Part shown: positions 44,531-52,615 of the stretch, one piece after another | Layout of the letters: every line of letters begins with the position of its first letter | Position numbering within the stretch: the stretch's first letter is position 1 | Assembly (NCBI RefSeq): GCF_012927085.1 | Contig: NZ_JABBFX010000001.1 | Coordinates: forward strand, 2,170,001 to 2,234,000 | Origin: Ramlibacter agri | GTDB taxonomy: Bacteria; Pseudomonadota; Gammaproteobacteria; Burkholderiales; Burkholderiaceae_C | DNA: 64,000 bases | Direction of reading: 5' to 3' | The notes under the pieces: model-generated | What the model saw: only the letters and a program-made list of their open reading frames with translations | Databases searched by the model: none | What the model was told of the DNA's origin: nothing | Program-made: the position numbers and the translations under genes

Positions 44531-44541
44531 ATGCAGAGTGC

Positions 44542-45732
44542 ATGTTCTCTGCCCAGACCATCTCCCTCATCAAGGCCACCGTCCCCGCGCTGCAGCAGCA
44601 TGGCGAGGCCATCACGAAACATTTCTACGACCTGATGTTCCGGGAACATCCGGAAGTGAAGGGCCTCTTCAACGAAGCGCACCAGGCCTCCGGCTCGCAG
44701 GCGCGTGCCCTGGCTGGCGCCGTGCTGGCCTATGCCGCGCACATCGACCAGCTCGAAGCCCTGGCCGGCGCGCTGCCGCGCATCATCCAGAAGCACGTCG
44801 CCCTCGGCGTGCAGCCGGAGCACTACCCCATCGTCGGCGCCTGCCTGCTGCGCGCCATCCAGGAGGTGCTCGGCGACGCGGCCACCGACGACATCATTGC
44901 CGCCTGGGGCGAAGCCTACGGCGCGCTGGCCGACATGCTGATCGCCGCCGAGGAACAGGTGTACGCCGCCAATGCGGCGGAAGCCGGCGGCTGGCGCGGC
45001 GCGCGCGCCTTCCGCGTCGCGCGGCGTGTTGTCGAGAGCGAGCTCATCACCTCGTTCTACCTGGAGCCGGTGGACGGCCGGCCGCTGCTGCGCTTCGTGC
45101 CGGGCCAGTACCTCACGCTGGTGCTGGAAGTCGATGGCGAGCCGATGCGCCGCAACTATTCGCTGTCCGATGCGCCGGGCAAGGCCTGGTACCGCATCAG
45201 CGTCAAGCGCGAGGAGGGCGGCCGCGTGTCCAACTGGCTGCACGCGCAGGCGCAGGCGGGCACGCAGGTCGAAGTGCTGGCGCCGGCCGGCGACTTCCAG
45301 CTGGACGAGGCGGCCAACGACGATCGTCCGCTGGTGCTGGTGACCGGTGGCGTCGGCATCACGCCGGCCATGAGCATGCTGGAAGCCGCGGCGCCCAGCG
45401 GCCGGCCGATCCGCTTCATCCACGCGGCGCGCCATGGCGGCGTGCATGCCTTCCGCGCGCGCGTCGATGCGCTGGCGCAGCAGCATGCCAACGTCGAAGT
45501 GCTGTATGTCTACGACCAGCCGCGTCCCGGGGACGAGCCGCACGTCACCGGCGTCGTCACGCAGGAGTTGCTGGCGCAGCAGCTGCCCGCGGACCGCGAC
45601 GTCGACGTCTACTTCCTCGGCCCCAAGCCCTTCATGCAGGCGGTGTACCGCAGCGGGCTGGCGCTGGGCGTGGCGCAGGAGCGGCTGAAGTACGAGTTCT
45701 TCGGGCCGCTGGAGGAGTTGAAGGCGGCCTGA
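44542..45732 (+). CDS. hmp: Flavohaemoprotein, nitric oxide dioxygenase
   Basis: A 396-residue NO dioxygenase. The globin domain (about 1-140) keeps Tyr-29 and Gln-53 in the distal pocket and the proximal haem ligand His-85, all at the same numbers as in E. coli Hmp. The ferredoxin-reductase part has the FAD motif MRRNYSLSDAP and VKREEGGRVSNWL, then the NAD motif LVTGGVGITPAMSMLE and a YEFFGPLEEL end. It oxidises NO to nitrate with O2 and NADPH. The start at 44542 (MFSAQTI) matches MLDAQTI of the E. coli protein. Regulation by NorR is inferred from the sites upstream. Confidence 0.97.
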   Translation: MFSAQTISLIKATVPALQQHGEAITKHFYDLMFREHPEVKGLFNEAHQASGSQARALAGAVLAYAAHIDQLEALAGALPRIIQKHVALGVQPEHYPIVGACLLRAIQEVLGDAATDDIIAAWGEAYGALADMLIAAEEQVYAANAAEAGGWRGARAFRVARRVVESELITSFYLEPVDGRPLLRFVPGQYLTLVLEVDGEPMRRNYSLSDAPGKAWYRISVKREEGGRVSNWLHAQAQAGTQVEVLAPAGDFQLDEAANDDRPLVLVTGGVGITPAMSMLEAAAPSGRPIRFIHAARHGGVHAFRARVDALAQQHANVEVLYVYDQPRPGDEPHVTGVVTQELLAQQLPADRDVDVYFLGPKPFMQAVYRSGLALGVAQERLKYEFFGPLEELKAA

Positions 45733-46248
45733 TCAGGCCGCGGCGACGACCTTCCGCATAGTGTCCCACGTCCGCGTGGTCACTTCCTTGCCGAAGGTCT
45801 TCTCGATCAGGCGCATGAAGGCGGGGTCGTTCTCCTGCGGCACGTAGGCGCTGAACACGATCCCGTCCTCCACCGCGAGGATCTGCGCCTGCTGCATCTC
45901 GATCGGCAGCTTGGGCGCCGGCGCCTTCGCATCGGACAGGAAGGTGGCGATGCGCTTGGCTTTCGCCGGCAGCTTGAAATGCTGGAACGGGTCTTCGGCG
46001 AGCAGGTCCTGCAGTTCCGAGACCGGCCGCACGAAGGTCATGAAGCTCTTGCCGAGGTGGGCCTCCATGGCCGCCTCGGCTTTCTTTTTCAGCGAAGCGG
46101 GCGTGCCGCGTTCCGTGAAGAGGACGTTGCCGCTGGAAAGCACCGTCTTCACGTCGGTGAAGCCGGCGCCCTCGAAGGCGGCCGCCAGTTCGGGCATCTT
46201 GCAGTTCATGGGGCTGATGCCCCGCAGGAAAGCGGCTTGGCGTGGCAT
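45733..46248 (-). CDS. DUF1697 family protein
   Basis: A 171-residue protein of the DUF1697 family: AFLRGISPMNCKMPELAAAF at the start, then FTDVKTVLSSGNVLF and a KTFGKEVTTRTWDTMRKVVA end, all typical. The function of the family is not known. Its cytoplasmic nature is implied by the lack of a signal. The ATG at 46248 aligns with the usual start (MRQAAFLRGI); an earlier in-frame start would overlap the divergent glycosylase gene. It ends immediately against hmp, convergently. Confidence 0.85.
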   Translation of the reverse strand: MPRQAAFLRGISPMNCKMPELAAAFEGAGFTDVKTVLSSGNVLFTERGTPASLKKKAEAAMEAHLGKSFMTFVRPVSELQDLLAEDPFQHFKLPAKAKRIATFLSDAKAPAPKLPIEMQQAQILAVEDGIVFSAYVPQENDPAFMRLIEKTFGKEVTTRTWDTMRKVVAAA

Positions 46249-46270
46249 GCGCGCACTATACGATCCACGC

Positions 46271-46777
46271 ATGCCACTCGCGATCTCCGAAGGCTTCCCC
46301 GCCATCGCCCGCGCGGACGCGCGCATCCTGGTGCTCGGCTCGCTGCCCGGCCAGCGCTCCCTGGCCTGCAGCCAGTACTACGCCCACCCGCGCAACCACT
46401 TCTGGCGGATCGCCAGCGAAGTGCTCGGCGTGCCCCTGGACGCGCCCTACGAAGCGCGCCTGCAGCACCTGCTCGATCGCCGCGTCGCGCTGTGGGACGT
46501 CTGTGCCGCGGCCCGGCGCCGCGGCAGCCTCGATGCCGACATGGAGGCGGCGAGCGTCGTCCCGAATGATTTCGCCGCGTTCTTCGCGGCGCATCCCGCC
46601 ATCGAGCGGGTAGGCCTGAACGGGCAGCACGCGGCCAAGCTCTATCGGCGGCTGGTCGTGCCGAACTTGCCGGAGAAGCTGCGCAGCGCCTGGACAGCGC
46701 TGCCTTCGACCAGCCCGGCGCACGCGGCGATGTCCTTCGAGCAGAAGCGGGACGCGTGGGCGCGAGCGCTGCTCTGA
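46271..46777 (+). CDS. DNA-deoxyinosine glycosylase (uracil-DNA glycosylase superfamily)
   Basis: A 168-residue protein. ILVLGSLPGQRSLACSQYYA with PRNHFW near residues 20-45 is the signature of family 6 hypoxanthine-DNA glycosylases, and a TSPAHAAMSFEQKRDAW end matches the family. It would remove deaminated adenine (hypoxanthine) from DNA as a first step in base-excision repair. The length is normal. The start is 22 bp from the divergent DUF1697 gene. Confidence 0.88.
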   Translation: MPLAISEGFPAIARADARILVLGSLPGQRSLACSQYYAHPRNHFWRIASEVLGVPLDAPYEARLQHLLDRRVALWDVCAAARRRGSLDADMEAASVVPNDFAAFFAAHPAIERVGLNGQHAAKLYRRLVVPNLPEKLRSAWTALPSTSPAHAAMSFEQKRDAWARALL

Positions 46778-46788
46778 GCCTGCCCTCG

Positions 46789-47769
46789 TCAGTCCAGCAC
46801 GATCCCGGTGCGCTTGGCCAGCGCCGTGTACTTGTCGACCTGGTGGCGCAGGAAGTCGGCAAAGGCGGCCGGCGGCGCCGTCGAAACGACGAAGCCGCCC
46901 TGGAGCAACCGGTCGCGGATGCTGGTGGCCTGCAAGGCCTTGACGGTTTCGGTGCTCAATGTGTCGACGAGCGGCGCCGGCGTGTGGGCCGGCGCGACGA
47001 AGCCGATGAAGCCGTCGAGCGCGAAGCCGGGCAGGAATTCGGCAATCGCCGGCAGTTGCGGATATGGCGCGGCTCGCCTGGCGTTGGTGATCCCCAGCGC
47101 CCGGATGCGCTTCGCGTTGATGTGCGGGAGGGCGGACTCCAGCGTCACGAAAGCCAGAGGCAAGTCACCGCGCACCAGCGCGTGATAGATCCCCGTGCTG
47201 CCGTTGTAGGGGACGTGCTGGAGCGGCGCGCCCGCCTCGATGGCCAGCAGTTCGCCGGCCAGGTGCGACACCGAGCCGACGCCCAGCGACGCATACTGCA
47301 GCGGCGGATCGGCGCGCCGCATCAACGCGATCAACTGGTCCACGGTGCGGGCAGCGAAGCCCGGATGCGTGACGAGGACCGTGATCGAATAGCCGGCGAG
47401 GCAGACCGGCTCGAAATCCGTCAGTGCGTTGTACGGCATCTGGTGCCGCATCGCCTGGTTGATCGCGTGCGCCGACAGCACCATGCCGAAGGTATTGCCG
47501 TTGGGCGCGGCCGTCGCCACCGCGCGCGTCCCGATGATCGTTCCACCGCCCGAGCGGTTGTCCACGACCACCGGCCGGTCCAGGGTGCGTGCCAGGTTGC
47601 GCGCGAGCAGGCGCGCCATGAAGTCGGAAGCGCCGCCGGGCGCCTGCGGCACGATCAGGCGCAGCACGTGGTCCGAATCGGCGGCAGCCAAGGCATTGCG
47701 GCCGGAGCATCCGGCCGACGCGATGGCGGCAAGCAAGGCGCGCCGCGCAAGGAGCGGGCCGCGAGTCAC
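46789..47769 (-). CDS. Bug-family tripartite tricarboxylate transporter binding protein (first copy)
   Basis: A 326-residue exported binding protein. A Tat- or Sec-type signal (RRALLAAIASAGCSGRNALA) is followed by LRLIVPQAPGGASDFMARLL, a typical Bug start, and later HVPYNGSTGIYHALVRGDLP and SVSHLAGELLAIEAGAPLQ. Bug proteins bind carboxylates or other small acids in the periplasm. No TctA or TctB membrane genes are nearby, so it is an orphan. Its start overlaps the LysR gene stop as ATGA, so it is probably controlled by that regulator. Confidence 0.92.
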   Translation of the reverse strand: MTRGPLLARRALLAAIASAGCSGRNALAAADSDHVLRLIVPQAPGGASDFMARLLARNLARTLDRPVVVDNRSGGGTIIGTRAVATAAPNGNTFGMVLSAHAINQAMRHQMPYNALTDFEPVCLAGYSITVLVTHPGFAARTVDQLIALMRRADPPLQYASLGVGSVSHLAGELLAIEAGAPLQHVPYNGSTGIYHALVRGDLPLAFVTLESALPHINAKRIRALGITNARRAAPYPQLPAIAEFLPGFALDGFIGFVAPAHTPAPLVDTLSTETVKALQATSIRDRLLQGGFVVSTAPPAAFADFLRHQVDKYTALAKRTGIVLD

Positions 47770-48662
47770 CGCCGCAGCCTGCGAGATGCGCGCCGGAACT
47801 CGGCCGCCAGCGCGGCGGCCGATGTCGTCAACGGCCGCATCATGGGGGTCAGCAGGAACTGCACGGCCGCCGGCAGGCCGAGGTCGATGGCCAGCAGCTT
47901 CAGCAGGCCGCGTTGCCGCAGCGGCTCCAGGCCTGCGACGCTGTTCAAGGCGACATAGTCGTTCTGCAGCAGCATGTCGACGAGTGCGCTCGAGGAATCG
48001 CAGTGCGCCACCAGCTTGGGCTCGGGTAGCCCGTGCGCGCGCATCAGGGACACGATTGCCGGGTCGCCCTGGGGCCGCACGCTGTACAGCCAGCCGTAAT
48101 TCGTCAGCGCGGCCAGGTTACGGGCGTTGGCGGCCGGGTGGTCCGCGCGCACGAAGATGCCCACGTCGGAGCTGCACAACTGCTCCGCGTTCAGGTCGGA
48201 GACGCTTTGGTCGGTGGGCAGCGGGCCCACCGCGAAATCGATCTTCGCTTCACGCAGCGCCGCGATCGTCGACGAGGAGCGGCCGCCGAACACGCTGATC
48301 AGCGCATCGGGTGCGGACTCGCGGAAGCGCGCCACGGCCTCCGACAGCAGCATCGCTTCGGCGGTGGCCGACAGGCCGATCGTGATGACGTTCTGGCCCT
48401 CGCCGTTGAAGCGCTCGATCTCCTCCTGCAGGTGGCGCAGTTCGGCATCGACGACGCGCGCGCGGCGCAGCACGATGCGGCCCGCCTCGGTGGGCTCGAC
48501 GCCTCGCGCGGAGCGCACCAGCAACGGCACGCCCAGCGATTTCTCCAGCGCCGAGAGGTTCTTGCTGACGGCGGCCTGCGCGAGGCCGAGCTTGCGCGCA
48601 GCGGACCGGACGCTGCCGGTTTCGATCACTGCAATCAGGTCTCGCAACTGAGCGTTCTGCAC
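47766..48662 (-). CDS. LysR-family transcriptional regulator
   Basis: A 298-residue regulator with an N-terminal winged helix-turn-helix (SVRSAARKLGLAQAAVSKNL, about 17-36) and a periplasmic-binding-type effector domain (about 90-295). It is co-directional with and overlaps the Bug gene (ATGA), an unusual arrangement since LysR genes are often divergent from their target. It probably senses the Bug ligand or a product. Confidence 0.93.
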   Translation of the reverse strand: MQNAQLRDLIAVIETGSVRSAARKLGLAQAAVSKNLSALEKSLGVPLLVRSARGVEPTEAGRIVLRRARVVDAELRHLQEEIERFNGEGQNVITIGLSATAEAMLLSEAVARFRESAPDALISVFGGRSSSTIAALREAKIDFAVGPLPTDQSVSDLNAEQLCSSDVGIFVRADHPAANARNLAALTNYGWLYSVRPQGDPAIVSLMRAHGLPEPKLVAHCDSSSALVDMLLQNDYVALNSVAGLEPLRQRGLLKLLAIDLGLPAAVQFLLTPMMRPLTTSAAALAAEFRRASRRLRR

Positions 48663-48737
48663 GGCGCCTCGCTTTTATCTGTAATTTGCAACTATTCTAG
48701 ATTCCGGCATCGAAGCGCGCAGGCCCAAGCGCAAAAG

Positions 48738-48762
48738 CCCCCGGCTCGATCCGAGCCGGGGG
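48738..48762 (-). terminator. Intrinsic terminator for the beta-propeller lipoprotein gene
   Basis: An 11-bp perfect stem (CCCCCGGCTCG, loop ATC, CGAGCCGGGGG) followed, in the minus direction, by CTTTTGC. It begins about 21 bases past the stop of the gene at 48784, so it ends that transcript. Confidence 0.85.
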
Positions 48763-48783
48763 TCTTGCGGGTGCTGGGGCCGG

Positions 48784-50970
48784 TCAGCTCTTCTGGCTGA
48801 CAGCCAGCTTGCCGCCGCTCTTGAGGTAGCCGCTGGTGGAGAACGAGCAGCCTTCGGTGCAGGACAGCGAGAAGAAGCCGTTGTTGTCGCCGTTGTCGGT
48901 CACCTGGACGCGGAACTTCGCCGGCTGGCCGTTGAAGGTGCCTTCGCCGTCGACCTGCATCGAGTTCTTCGTCGCCGTGATCTGCGTGCCATCCGCATCG
49001 ATGGCGGAGCCGAGGCGCGTCACCGAGTTCAACTGCACCTTGTTGCCCTGGCCGTCCACGCTCAGGGTTGCCGTGGGGCCCTTGGCGCCGCGGCTGGCCT
49101 CCAGGGACACCTTCACTTCGCCCGTGGCCGTGACCACGCTGCCGTTGACGCTGGCCTTGCGGCTCATGCAGGCGTTGTACTGCGGATTGGTCAGCTCGAT
49201 CGAGACCAGGCCGCCCTGGTTCCATCCCGTGTAGTACAGGCAGTTCTCGTTGTCATAGCGGGGGTCGGGACGGGTGAAGTCCATCTTGGTGGGCGTGTGG
49301 CGCTCCTTGACGTAGTACGCGATTTCCTTCGGGCTGGTCGGGTCGGTCCAGTCGGCGAAGCGGATGCCGCCCGAGGCCGACGCGTAGATCGCCACGCGCA
49401 TGTTGTTGCGGTCGTCGAAGTTCAGGTAGTGGACCATCGGGACGTTGCCGCCCTGCGCCACCAGCGTCGGGCAGACGCTGGCCTTGTTGGCGTCCTGCTC
49501 GTAAGTGCCGACGATCTTCGGGTGCTTCTCGTCGGAGATGTCGATCATGCGGCCGAAACTTTGCTGCTTGCACTGGCCCGGCAGGCCGTTGGTGTCGCTG
49601 GTCGTCAGGGCATACGACTCGTCGGTCGAGACGATGTATTCCTTGCCGTTGATGTGGCGCACCCATTCGGTCGCGTGGGTCGCGGAGGTCGACGTCATGC
49701 GGTTGTAGCCGCCCTGCTCGAACTCGGGGTTGGGCTGCTGGTCGCACCACGAGAGGAAGCTCACGTACTTCAGCTTCGGGTTGGCCACCCGCTTGACGAT
49801 GTCGCTCGAGTCCATGACCAGCAGGCCGTTGGCGCAGGTCTGCTCGCGCCAGAACGTGGTGCTGGCCGTCGGCAGGTTGCCGGCCACCTGGCCGCCACCG
49901 CCGTACACCGCGAGGTAGATCCGCGTGCCGTCCGGGTTGGTGCTGACGTCGTGGATGTTGGTCGCCGCCATGATCCGCCAGTTCTCGTTGTTCTTCACCT
50001 CGTCGGGCAGCATCGAGCGGTTCCAGCTCAGGAGCAGCTTCGGGTTCTTCGGGTCGTCGAGGCTGGTGACGTGCACGTCCACGCGGTTCGTGGCGACGGT
50101 GTAGTTGGCCCAGTCCTTGTCGGTGGGCGACTTCCCTCCGGTGACGAGCGTGGCGCCGCCGTCCTTGGCCGTGGTGCCGAACGGGACGCCGTACCAGGTC
50201 TTGCCGTCGGGCGTGATCCAGCCGTCGTGGTGGCCGCCGGAGCTCTGGTAGTTGGCGTTCAACGGGACCGGGTGCAGGCAGTCGCTGACGTCATAGACGT
50301 CCACCATCTTGTTGTCCTTGTAGCCGGCCACCATGATGTTGCCGGCGAGTTCGAAGCCCGAATAGGCTTCAAGCGCCGCCGGGGTGCGCAGGATCTTCCC
50401 GTTCGGATTGACGGGGGTGGCTGCGCTGGTTTCCTCGCCCCACTTGTTGGTGCTCGTGGCGGCGACGCTGGCCGACGGTGCAGTGCCGACGACGGCGGTG
50501 TCGCCGCTGGCGGGCACGACCTGCATCTTCGTCGGCGTCTTCACGTCGAACACGATGATGCCGGTGGTCAGGGCCGCATCGCCGCCGGCCGCGCCGTCGC
50601 GGTTGGAGGCATAGGCGCAGCGCGTGGAACCGTTGGACTTGATCTGCAGGTCGCCGAAGGCGCCGCGGTTGAACAGCGTGTGCTGGGCCACCTTGCGCGC
50701 GCCGCACCAGTAGCCCTTGAAGCCATCGGGGTTGGCGGTGGTGTCGTACATGGCCGACTTGGGGATGTGGCCGTTGACGCCCGGCTCGGCCTGGTCGCCG
50801 GGACCGGGCTCGCAGAGCCGGGGCGGCGCCACGTAGGCCAGGGCCTGGTCGTCGACCGCGGGTGGCGCCGTGACGACCGGCGATGGGCTGTCGCCGCCGC
50901 TGCCGCCGCAGGCGGCAAGCAGGACCGCAGTGGCCACTGCGGCCAGCTGCAACTGGAGTTTCATTCTCAC
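48784..50970 (-). CDS. Lipoprotein with LVIVD-type beta-propeller repeats
   Basis: A 728-residue lipoprotein: the signal ends with lipobox LLAAC (about Cys-21). The mature part has repeated MVDVYDVSDCLHPVPLN and GRMIDISDEKHPKIVGTYEQ units of the LVIVD repeat, which fold as a beta-propeller, plus HDGWITPDGKTWYGVPFG and paired Cys residues. The last 120 residues form a separate beta domain, with KVSLEASRGAKGPTATLSVD and FNGQPAKFRVQVTDNGD. It is an outer-membrane or periplasmic protein; the ligand is unknown. The start is GTG (50970), seven bases from AAGAAGGAG, with ATG at 50964 as the alternative. A clear terminator follows. It shares strand and closeness (56 bp) with the GspC-like gene upstream. 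Confidence 0.85.
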   Translation of the reverse strand: MRMKLQLQLAAVATAVLLAACGGSGGDSPSPVVTAPPAVDDQALAYVAPPRLCEPGPGDQAEPGVNGHIPKSAMYDTTANPDGFKGYWCGARKVAQHTLFNRGAFGDLQIKSNGSTRCAYASNRDGAAGGDAALTTGIIVFDVKTPTKMQVVPASGDTAVVGTAPSASVAATSTNKWGEETSAATPVNPNGKILRTPAALEAYSGFELAGNIMVAGYKDNKMVDVYDVSDCLHPVPLNANYQSSGGHHDGWITPDGKTWYGVPFGTTAKDGGATLVTGGKSPTDKDWANYTVATNRVDVHVTSLDDPKNPKLLLSWNRSMLPDEVKNNENWRIMAATNIHDVSTNPDGTRIYLAVYGGGGQVAGNLPTASTTFWREQTCANGLLVMDSSDIVKRVANPKLKYVSFLSWCDQQPNPEFEQGGYNRMTSTSATHATEWVRHINGKEYIVSTDESYALTTSDTNGLPGQCKQQSFGRMIDISDEKHPKIVGTYEQDANKASVCPTLVAQGGNVPMVHYLNFDDRNNMRVAIYASASGGIRFADWTDPTSPKEIAYYVKERHTPTKMDFTRPDPRYDNENCLYYTGWNQGGLVSIELTNPQYNACMSRKASVNGSVVTATGEVKVSLEASRGAKGPTATLSVDGQGNKVQLNSVTRLGSAIDADGTQITATKNSMQVDGEGTFNGQPAKFRVQVTDNGDNNGFFSLSCTEGCSFSTSGYLKSGGKLAVSQKS

Positions 50971-51026
50971 GAGTTGTCTCCTTCTTAGAGTGGTGGTTGA
51001 GGAAGAGGGTGGAGCGGCAGCTCGCT

Positions 51027-51533
51027 TCAATGCCGGAAGGGCGGCGCCAGGTCCCACGGCGCCTCGCCCTCCGGATAGTTCGGCTGTTCGACCTGCGGGG
51101 CGGCAGGCGTGGCAGCAGATGGCGGCGGCGACGCGGGAGCGGCCGCCGTCCTTTCGGGTTCGATCACGAGGGGCTGCGCCGCGCCATCCAGCACGAGGCG
51201 GCCGGGTTCGATGGCAGTGACCGCATAGCCGTCGACGTGGTCGCCCACGCGCAGTTGCAGCACCTGCGAGTCCGCGGTGTGGAGCACCGTTGCGAAGCTG
51301 GCGGCGCCGGCCGCGACTGTGCCGACGAGCTTGAGCGCCGGCGCGGGCCGCACGGCCGCCACGGGTACGGGGGCGCGGACGGGAGCAGGGGCTACGCGCT
51401 GCACAGGCGCTACTGCGGATGCGAGGGCGTCTTCGTGTGAAGGTTGCCACCACATCGCCCCGAGGACGATGGCGACGAGCACTGCGGCCAGCCACAGGGG
51501 CCAATGGGCGCGATCTGTCAGGGAGAGTTGCAT
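51027..51533 (-). CDS. GspC/PilP-like protein (short periplasmic HR domain)
   Basis: A 168-residue protein. One N-terminal membrane helix (LWLAAVLVAIVLGAMWW), a Pro/Ala/Val linker, then a small beta domain LKLVGTVAAGAASFATVLHT followed by LQLRVGDHVDGYAVTAIEPG and RLVLDGAAQPLVIEPE. This is the outline of the homology region of GspC in type II secretion and of PilP-like pilus proteins. The usual PDZ or coiled-coil end is missing. It is a lone relative rather than part of a gsp operon. The gene precedes the propeller lipoprotein on the same strand and may be co-transcribed. Confidence 0.78.
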   Translation of the reverse strand: MQLSLTDRAHWPLWLAAVLVAIVLGAMWWQPSHEDALASAVAPVQRVAPAPVRAPVPVAAVRPAPALKLVGTVAAGAASFATVLHTADSQVLQLRVGDHVDGYAVTAIEPGRLVLDGAAQPLVIEPERTAAAPASPPPSAATPAAPQVEQPNYPEGEAPWDLAPPFRH

Positions 51534-51695
51534 GGCCTTCTTCGTTCGGGTTCGCGCCCGATTCGCAAAAACCGCCGTAGGTTAGTCGCGGCCATCGCGC
51601 GCCGGAAGACAAGCAGCGGTTAAGGCGTTCGTCGCAGGTGAGCAGGCTTGCGCGCGTGCGCGCCGCTGGTGATACTCGCGGCCTTCGAGCAAACG

Positions 51696-52145
51696 ATGAA
51701 GAAGACGATGTTGTTGAAATGGATGGCGGCCACTGCGCAGGCTTCGTTGCTGGCCGGGGCCTTGCTGCTCGCGCTGCATGCCGCTGCCGACCCTGGCCGG
51801 CGCGATGGCGTGCAGGTTGCGGGTCACGACGCGGTCGACCCGGCGCTGCGGCGCTTCACCGGCAAGGTGACCGCCCTCGGCCCGGCCAACAAGGCGGGCC
51901 GCGTCGCCACCTTGCGCTTCGACCCGATCGGCCCGGGCATGGTGGCGCCCAGGCGCAACGAACTGCGCGGCTGGAGGCTCACCTTCATTCGCGGCAAGCT
52001 GTTCGGCCGCAGCCTGTGGATCAAGGGCAATACGCCCAACGAGCTGACGGTGCGTGACACCGATCCCTCGCTGGCGGGGGTGGTCGAGGGCGACATCCTG
52101 ATGATCGAGCTGCTCGATCCGAAGAAGGTCGATCCCAATGCGTAG
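51696..52145 (+). CDS. Exported hypothetical protein (149 residues)
   Basis: A small protein with a signal peptide (MLLKWMAATAQASLLAGALL and ALHAAADP) and a mature part of about 115 residues that contains VTALGPANKAGRVATLRFDP and GRSLWIKGNTPNELTVRDTD, a compact beta-like domain. I do not recognise the family. The ATG at 51696 is used; the earlier in-frame ATG at 51648 would add 16 residues ahead of the signal. The stop overlaps the next gene by 8 bp, which argues that the two are a unit. Confidence 0.68.
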   Translation: MKKTMLLKWMAATAQASLLAGALLLALHAAADPGRRDGVQVAGHDAVDPALRRFTGKVTALGPANKAGRVATLRFDPIGPGMVAPRRNELRGWRLTFIRGKLFGRSLWIKGNTPNELTVRDTDPSLAGVVEGDILMIELLDPKKVDPNA

Positions 52146-52608
52146 CGCGCGCCTGCTGCTTGCGGCCGCATGCCTGGTGGCAGCAAGCGCGGCGTGGGCG
52201 CAGACCGCCAGGCTGCCGGCCGACGCGGTCGACGGCTTCCGCGCTGCACTCAGGCGCAAGGACACCGGTGGCGCGCTCTCCTACCTCGATCGCTCGCTGG
52301 TGGTGTTCGAGTTCGGCGTCACGGATCCGACGGTCGAAGCCTATGCCTTGAGCCACCTGCCGGGCGACATCGACATGGCTGCCGTCTCCGACTGGAGCCT
52401 GCAGGCGCGGCGTGTCGGCGGCAGCGGCAACGAGCGCTGGGTCCTCAGCACCTACCACGTCACCGGCAAGCTGCCCGATGGCAGGAAGATCGACCAGGTG
52501 ATGCAGGAGACGGCGATCGTGCGCCGCGTCGGCGAAAGCTTCCGCATCGTCCACCTGCACTGGTCGAGCGACAAGGGCTGGGCCCAGCCATCGCGGCCCG
52601 CTCCTTGA
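52138..52608 (+). CDS. Exported NTF2-like (DUF4440-type) protein
   Basis: A 156-residue protein. A signal peptide (LLLAAACLVAASAAWAQ) precedes a domain that begins DAVDGFRAALRRKDTGGALS with YLDRSLVVFEFGV, and ends ETAIVRRVGESFRIVHLHWS, all typical of the NTF2-like/SnoaL fold. Such domains bind small hydrophobic ligands or act as isomerases; no catalytic residue can be assigned here. It overlaps the previous gene by 8 bp, and the two lie opposite to neighbours on both sides. Confidence 0.8.
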   Translation: MRSARLLLAAACLVAASAAWAQTARLPADAVDGFRAALRRKDTGGALSYLDRSLVVFEFGVTDPTVEAYALSHLPGDIDMAAVSDWSLQARRVGGSGNERWVLSTYHVTGKLPDGRKIDQVMQETAIVRRVGESFRIVHLHWSSDKGWAQPSRPAP

Positions 52609-52615
52609 AGGCCTT

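Noticed and set aside
48663..48720. A/T-rich stretch ahead of the LysR gene as a defined operator
   Set aside because: It probably contains the lysR promoter, but no clear T-N11-A dyad or -35/-10 pair with good spacing could be fixed.
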